Source: Sphingobium jiangsuense
GTDB lineage: Bacteria > Pseudomonadota > Alphaproteobacteria > Sphingomonadales > Sphingomonadaceae
Assembly: GCF_014196495.1 (NCBI RefSeq)
Contig: NZ_JACIDT010000001.1
Span: forward strand, 124,001 to 188,000
Direction of reading: 5' to 3'
DNA length: 64,000 bases
In this document: in pieces, positions 60,757-64,000 of the stretch
Position numbering within the stretch: the first letter of the stretch is position 1
Layout of the letters: each line of letters begins with the position of its first letter
Position numbers and translations under genes: made by a program
Notes under the pieces: model-generated
Told to the model about the DNA's origin: nothing
Database searches by the model: none
What the model saw: the letters and a program-made list of their open reading frames with translations, nothing else

Positions 60757-61416
60757 ATGCGATTTTCCAGGCTGGGCAAAGCCTGCCTGCTGACCGGCCT
60801 TCTCACCCTTGCGCCGGCGGGCGCCCTTTTCCCGGTGGCGCCCGCCGCCGCGCAGGGCCGGGACGCTGACGACCTCGCCAGCGTCGCCCGCTACATCCGC
60901 GAGGTGAAGAGCCTGACCGCCGACTTCGCCCAGACCGACCGCAACGGCCAGACGCTGACCGGCCAGCTGACGCTGAAGCAGCCGGGCAAGATCCGCTTCC
61001 AGTATCAGAAGGACGTGCCGCTGCTGATCGTCGCGGACGGCAAGTCGCTGACGATGATCGATTATGAAGTGCGGCAGGTGCAGCGCTGGCCGATCGGCAG
61101 CTCGCCGCTCGGCGCGCTGATCGACCCATCGCGCGACTTCACGAAGTTCAGCAAGGTGGTGCAGACCGGCGACCCCAATGTACTGTCGATCGAGGCGCGC
61201 GATCCCAAGCGGCCCGAATTCGGCACGATCACGCTGGTGTTCCGCCGCAACGCCGCCGCCCCGGCGGGACTGGACCTGCACGGCTGGGTCGCGCGCGACG
61301 CACAGGGCAACCGCACCGCCGTCCGCCTTTCCGGGCAGGCCTATAACGTGCCGGTCGAGGACGCCGCCTTCCGCTGGAAAGACCCCCGCGTGCGCAGCCG
61401 CCCCGGCGGTCATTGA
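60757..61416 (+). CDS. lolA: LolA-like outer-membrane lipoprotein carrier
   Basis: A 219-residue periplasmic chaperone that ferries lipoproteins from LolCDE to LolB. Signal peptide about 1-32. Mature part: VKSLTADFAQTDRNGQTLTG, LKQPGKIRFQYQKDVPLLIV, ADGKSLTMIDYEVRQVQRWP and SPLGALIDPSRDF. ATG 60757 has aaggag upstream. A 596-base gap follows. Confidence 0.9.
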   Translation: MRFSRLGKACLLTGLLTLAPAGALFPVAPAAAQGRDADDLASVARYIREVKSLTADFAQTDRNGQTLTGQLTLKQPGKIRFQYQKDVPLLIVADGKSLTMIDYEVRQVQRWPIGSSPLGALIDPSRDFTKFSKVVQTGDPNVLSIEARDPKRPEFGTITLVFRRNAAAPAGLDLHGWVARDAQGNRTAVRLSGQAYNVPVEDAAFRWKDPRVRSRPGGH

Positions 61417-61489
61417 GGGACAATCCCGCCTTGATGAGCAGAGGCGGCGAGTGGGAGTTTCCGGCCGATAATGGCCCCTAGCCTTTACC

Positions 61490-61597
61490 GTCACCCTGAA
61501 CTTGGTTAGCTGCGCTGGCCTTCGGCTCAGGGTCCATTTCGCCGGATTGACCAGCGGTCTGTGGGCCGGATGGATGCTGAAACAAGTTCAGCATGAC
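61490..61597. repeat. 108-bp interspersed repeat, copy 2 (inverted relative to copy 1)
   Basis: Reverse complement of the repeat at 27991-28098, differing by a few substitutions and a one-base indel. Ends gtcaccctgaacttggttag and acaagttcagcatgac. The pair, about 33 kb apart and inverted, could recombine to invert the intervening DNA. Confidence 0.85.
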
Positions 61598-61641
61598 GAT
61601 TGGGCCATGTCCCCTCACCACCCCATCCGCCCTCTCCATCG

Positions 61642-61718
61642 CGTCATGCCGGCGCAGGCTGGCATCTGTGGAGGCGGCGCGCGACCTAGCCTGCGACCCC
61701 AGCCTGCGCTGGGGTGAC
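61642..61718. repeat. Palindromic intergenic repeat, copy 3
   Basis: Begins gtcatgccggcgcaggctgg then catct and ends gaccccagcctgcgctgggg then tgac, the two hairpin ends of the 24638 family in the opposite orientation. The centre differs from the other copies. Confidence 0.7.
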
Positions 61719-61883
61719 GGTAAAGGTGGAGGGGGCGCCAAAATCGCTTTCCTGAATTCCGTTCATCCTGGCGACAGACAGAATCGGATAGAAGCATCTT
61801 CAAGCAGAGGCGCTGTACCGGGCTTCCCCCCTGTTACCCCGTACAACCCCGTCTCTGCGGTTCGCGCCCCTGGCGCATATAAG

Positions 61884-61917
61884 AGGCCTCCGCTCCACGC
61901 CCCCGGAGCGGGGGCCT
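61884..61917. repeat. Strong inverted repeat upstream of xthA
   Basis: Thirteen-base arms aggcctccgctcc and ggagcgggggcct pair with one G-T wobble and an 8-base loop. There is no T-run, so it is not a clear terminator; it may be a stable leader or end hairpin. Confidence 0.55.
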
Positions 61918-62012
61918 TCCTATGCCGGGGCTTTCCGCCATTTCCCGTCTTCCCGCCGCGCCATGGCGCCAGCACGCTTGCGTCCCCGCGCCATGCCCCC
62001 TAGGGGAAAACC

Positions 62013-62807
62013 ATGTCTCAGAAACTCAAAATCGCTTCGTGGAACATCAACAGCGTCCGGGCCCGCATCGACATCGTCACCCGCTTCCTGAACGAGGAAG
62101 CGCCGGACATATTGTGCCTGCAGGAAACCAAGGTCGTTAACGACACCTTCCCCGGCGGCGTGTTCCGCCAGCTGGGCTATAATCATCAGGTGCTGCACGG
62201 CCAGCCCATGCATCACGGCGTCGCCATCCTCAGCCGGGTGCCCATCCGCGAGGACGACCGGCTCGACTGGCAGGCCAATGGCGAGGCGCGCCATGTCGGC
62301 ATCCGGCTCGACAACGGGGTGCGGCTGGAAAATGTCTATGTGCCCGCGGGCGGCGACGTGCCGGATCGGACGCTCAACCCGAAATTCGGGCAGAAGCTCG
62401 ATTTTCTCGAACGCATGGTCGAGTGGGCGGGCAAGCTCGACAAGCCGACCATCCTGGTCGGCGACTTCAACATCGCGCCGCTGGAATGCGACGTGTGGAG
62501 CCACAAGCAGTTGATCGACGTGGTCAGCCATACGCCGATCGAATGCGAGGTGCTCTCGCGCCTTCAGGCGGCGCACAACTGGGTCGATCTGGGCCGCCGC
62601 TTCTACCCCGCGCCACAGCGCCTCTACACCTGGTGGAGCTATCGCGCGCGCGACTGGCAGGCGTCCGACCGGGGGCGCCGCCTCGACCATATGTGGGTCA
62701 GCCCGGAACTGGCCGACAAGGCGCTGAGCCACAAGGTCTGCGAACCCTGCCGCAGCTGGATGCGGCCGTCGGACCACGCGCCGCTCATCACGGAATTCGA
62801 GTTCTGA
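62013..62807 (+). CDS. xthA: Exodeoxyribonuclease III
   Basis: A 264-residue AP endonuclease/3'-5' exonuclease of the XthA class, acting in base excision repair. Motifs: IASWNINSVRARIDIVTRFL, ILCLQETKVVNDTFP (metal Glu), ILVGDFNIAPLECDVW (active Asp/Asn) and the end SDHAPLITEFEF (catalytic His). Normal length. The stop overlaps ribA's start (TGATG), so the two genes are translated together although the functions are unrelated. Confidence 0.95.
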   Translation: MSQKLKIASWNINSVRARIDIVTRFLNEEAPDILCLQETKVVNDTFPGGVFRQLGYNHQVLHGQPMHHGVAILSRVPIREDDRLDWQANGEARHVGIRLDNGVRLENVYVPAGGDVPDRTLNPKFGQKLDFLERMVEWAGKLDKPTILVGDFNIAPLECDVWSHKQLIDVVSHTPIECEVLSRLQAAHNWVDLGRRFYPAPQRLYTWWSYRARDWQASDRGRRLDHMWVSPELADKALSHKVCEPCRSWMRPSDHAPLITEFEF

Positions 62808-63883
62808 TGAGCGATCCCGCCGCCTCCGACCGCTCCGTCGCCCGCGCTATCGACGCCCTGCGCCGGGGCTGGGCGGTGGAGGTGATCGCGTCCGACGGAC
62901 GCCTGCGCCTGCTGGCGGTCGAAAGCGCGGATGCGCACAATCTCGCCGCGTTCGATCCCGACTCGGATGCCGATCTGCTGATATCCGCCGCCCGCGCGCA
63001 GACGCTGCACCTCGCCAACCAGCGCGAGGCCGCCGAGCCGGAAGCGCCGGTGCTGGTCCAGCGCGAACGCTGGATCGACGCGGCGGGCGCGATGGCGCTG
63101 GCCGATCCGGTGCAGGACCTTGCGACGCCGCTCAAGGGACCGTATCGCGCGCTGCCCCTGCCCCGGCCCGAAGCCGCCCGCGCCGCGCTGCGCCTCGCGC
63201 GGCAGGCGGGCATCCTTCCCGCCTATTTCGTCGCGCGCGGAGAACCGGCCTGCGAGGCCAGCGTCGCCGCCGACGCGATCCAGACCTATGACGGCGGCGC
63301 GCGCCTCCATATCGCGACGCGGGCGCGCCTGCCGGTGTCGACGGCGGAGAACAGCGAGATCGTCGCCTTCCGCACGCCGGGCGACCCGCGCGAGCATATC
63401 GCGCTGATCATCGGCGATCGCGACGGCAGCGTGCCGGTGGTACGGCTGCACAGCGAATGCCTGACCGGCGACGTGCTGGGATCGCTGAAATGCGATTGCG
63501 GGCCGCAACTCCACGCCGCCATGCACCGGATCGCCGAAGGCGGCTGGGGCGTGCTGCTTTACCTGCGGCAGGAAGGGCGCGGCATCGGCCTCATCAACAA
63601 GCTGCGCGCCTATGCGCTGCAGGATCAGGGCTTCGACACGGTGGACGCCAATGTGCGGCTGGGCTTTTCCATCGACGCGCGCGATTTCTCTGTCGCGGCG
63701 CAGATGCTGAAGCTGCTCTCCATCCCGCAGGTGCGGCTGCTCACCAACAACCCCGCCAAGGTCGCCGGGCTGGAAGCGGAAGGGATCGGCGTGACGGAGC
63801 GCCTGCCGCTCGCCATCGCCGCCAACCCGCACAACGCCCGCTATCTCGACACCAAGCGCGACCGCACCGGCCATCAGTTGTGA
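62807..63883 (+). CDS. ribA: RibA GTP cyclohydrolase II with degenerate RibB-like N terminus
   Basis: A 358-residue enzyme making the first committed pyrimidine of riboflavin from GTP. The C-terminal half is intact GCH II: zinc cysteines C218, C229, C231 (HSECLTGDVLGSLKCDCG) and catalytic RQEGRGIGLINKL (254-266). Residues 10-160 resemble a worn DHBP synthase: AIDALRRGWAVEVIASDG starts as RibB does, but the acidic DDEDRENEGD loop is absent. It mirrors RibB at 58194, whose RibA half is dead. ATG 62807 overlaps the xthA stop; its own stop overlaps the next gene. Confidence 0.93.
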   Translation: MSDPAASDRSVARAIDALRRGWAVEVIASDGRLRLLAVESADAHNLAAFDPDSDADLLISAARAQTLHLANQREAAEPEAPVLVQRERWIDAAGAMALADPVQDLATPLKGPYRALPLPRPEAARAALRLARQAGILPAYFVARGEPACEASVAADAIQTYDGGARLHIATRARLPVSTAENSEIVAFRTPGDPREHIALIIGDRDGSVPVVRLHSECLTGDVLGSLKCDCGPQLHAAMHRIAEGGWGVLLYLRQEGRGIGLINKLRAYALQDQGFDTVDANVRLGFSIDARDFSVAAQMLKLLSIPQVRLLTNNPAKVAGLEAEGIGVTERLPLAIAANPHNARYLDTKRDRTGHQL

Positions 63884-64000
63884 CGACGGCAGTCCGCGTC
63901 AGCACCGCCGACCGCACGCTGCGCTTCGACGGGCGGACAATCCCCTGCGCCATCGGCAAGGGCGGCGCCTGCCCGGCGGAGGCGAAGCGCGAGGGCGACG
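63880..64000 (+). CDS. L,D-transpeptidase (YkuD) family protein, 5' part only
   Basis: GTG at 63880 overlaps the ribA stop (GTGA) and opens a frame running off the right edge, 40 codons seen. The protein reads VRVSTADRTLRFDGRTIPCA, then IGKGGACPAEAKREGD, matching the start of the sphingomonad L,D-transpeptidase/YkuD-domain family (CAIGxxG then EGD). The catalytic Cys region is outside the window. No signal peptide is visible in this part, so the assignment is moderate. Confidence 0.68.
   Translation, partial: MTTAVRVSTADRTLRFDGRTIPCAIGKGGACPAEAKREGD

Larger units (their letters stand above)
61417..62012. other. 596-base gap with two repeats and a hairpin; no gene
   Basis: The stretch holds the 108-bp repeat copy (61490-61597), a palindromic repeat copy (61642-61718) and an inverted repeat at 61884-61917 (aggcctccgctcc/ggagcgggggcct, one wobble). 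Reading frames here fail to look like protein (low complexity, crossing the repeats). The last 90 bases are leader to xthA, with aggggaaaa as ribosome site. No tRNA was recognised. Confidence 0.65.

Noticed and set aside
61478..61975. Short open frames in the lolA-xthA gap
   Set aside because: They run through the two repeat elements and have low-complexity products; no ribosome sites.

Overview
The window is about 64 kb of high-GC DNA, densely packed with genes on both strands. The gene content points to an alphaproteobacterium of the Sphingomonadaceae (Sphingomonas, Sphingobium, Rhizorhabdus and relatives). Supporting features are a large TonB-dependent receptor beside aromatic-ring genes, the ubiquinone genes coq7 and coq9, ChpT next to CheA, a MoxR-free nadD-rsfS-rlmH-envC-ctpA block, an alphaproteobacterial glutamate-cysteine ligase and many short palindromic intergenic repeats. 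I cannot fix genus or species from sequence alone. No tRNA, rRNA operon, CRISPR array, prophage, transposase or plasmid replication gene was seen.

Layout. 1-6460 is an accessory catabolic cluster: TonB receptor (5' end outside the window), VOC ring-cleavage-type dioxygenase, FAH-family hydrolase, amidohydrolase/decarboxylase and Rieske oxygenase. 6450-10150 is a divergent pair, a 994-residue DUF2339 membrane protein and a TetR regulator, with two operator-like palindromes between them. 10249-19230 holds DUF3237, cytochrome c, cstA with its small partner, RidA, a dicarboxylate symporter, rsmE, gshA and a DUF1338 oxygenase. 19337-28610 runs zur, a 25-codon microORF, dxs, nadD, rsfS, rlmH, an EnvC-like activator, ctpA, dsbB, coq7 and two related small secreted proteins.

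28626-37282 carries DUF1489, mgtE, a cyclophilin, an outer-membrane barrel protein, ppc, a CNNM/CorC-type protein and an OmpA lipoprotein. 37333-48220 has the folD-NTF2-marC string, DUF167, YggT, argB, a 3-hydroxyacyl-CoA dehydrogenase, DUF1176, a cobalamin adenosyltransferase, a HIG1-like protein, gluQ, an HNH nuclease, a J-domain protein, the RNase P RNA gene and an AmpD-like amidase. 48285-53322 is a chemotaxis set, chpT-cheA-cheW-cheY-cheR, with no cheB. 53444-63883 carries a JAMM protease, rluD, rpoH, the riboflavin genes ribD-ribE-ribB-ribH, coq9, lolA, xthA and ribA. An L,D-transpeptidase runs off the right edge.

The observations most worth following are: (1) RibB has an N-terminal helix-turn-helix, and a 20-bp palindrome sits inside its own promoter; (2) RibB and RibA are each remnants of a RibBA fusion with opposite halves degenerate; (3) a structured repeat occurs twice with different but self-complementary outer stems; (4) a short ORF in place of cheB looks like a deletion scar; (5) a microORF is overlap-coupled between zur and dxs.
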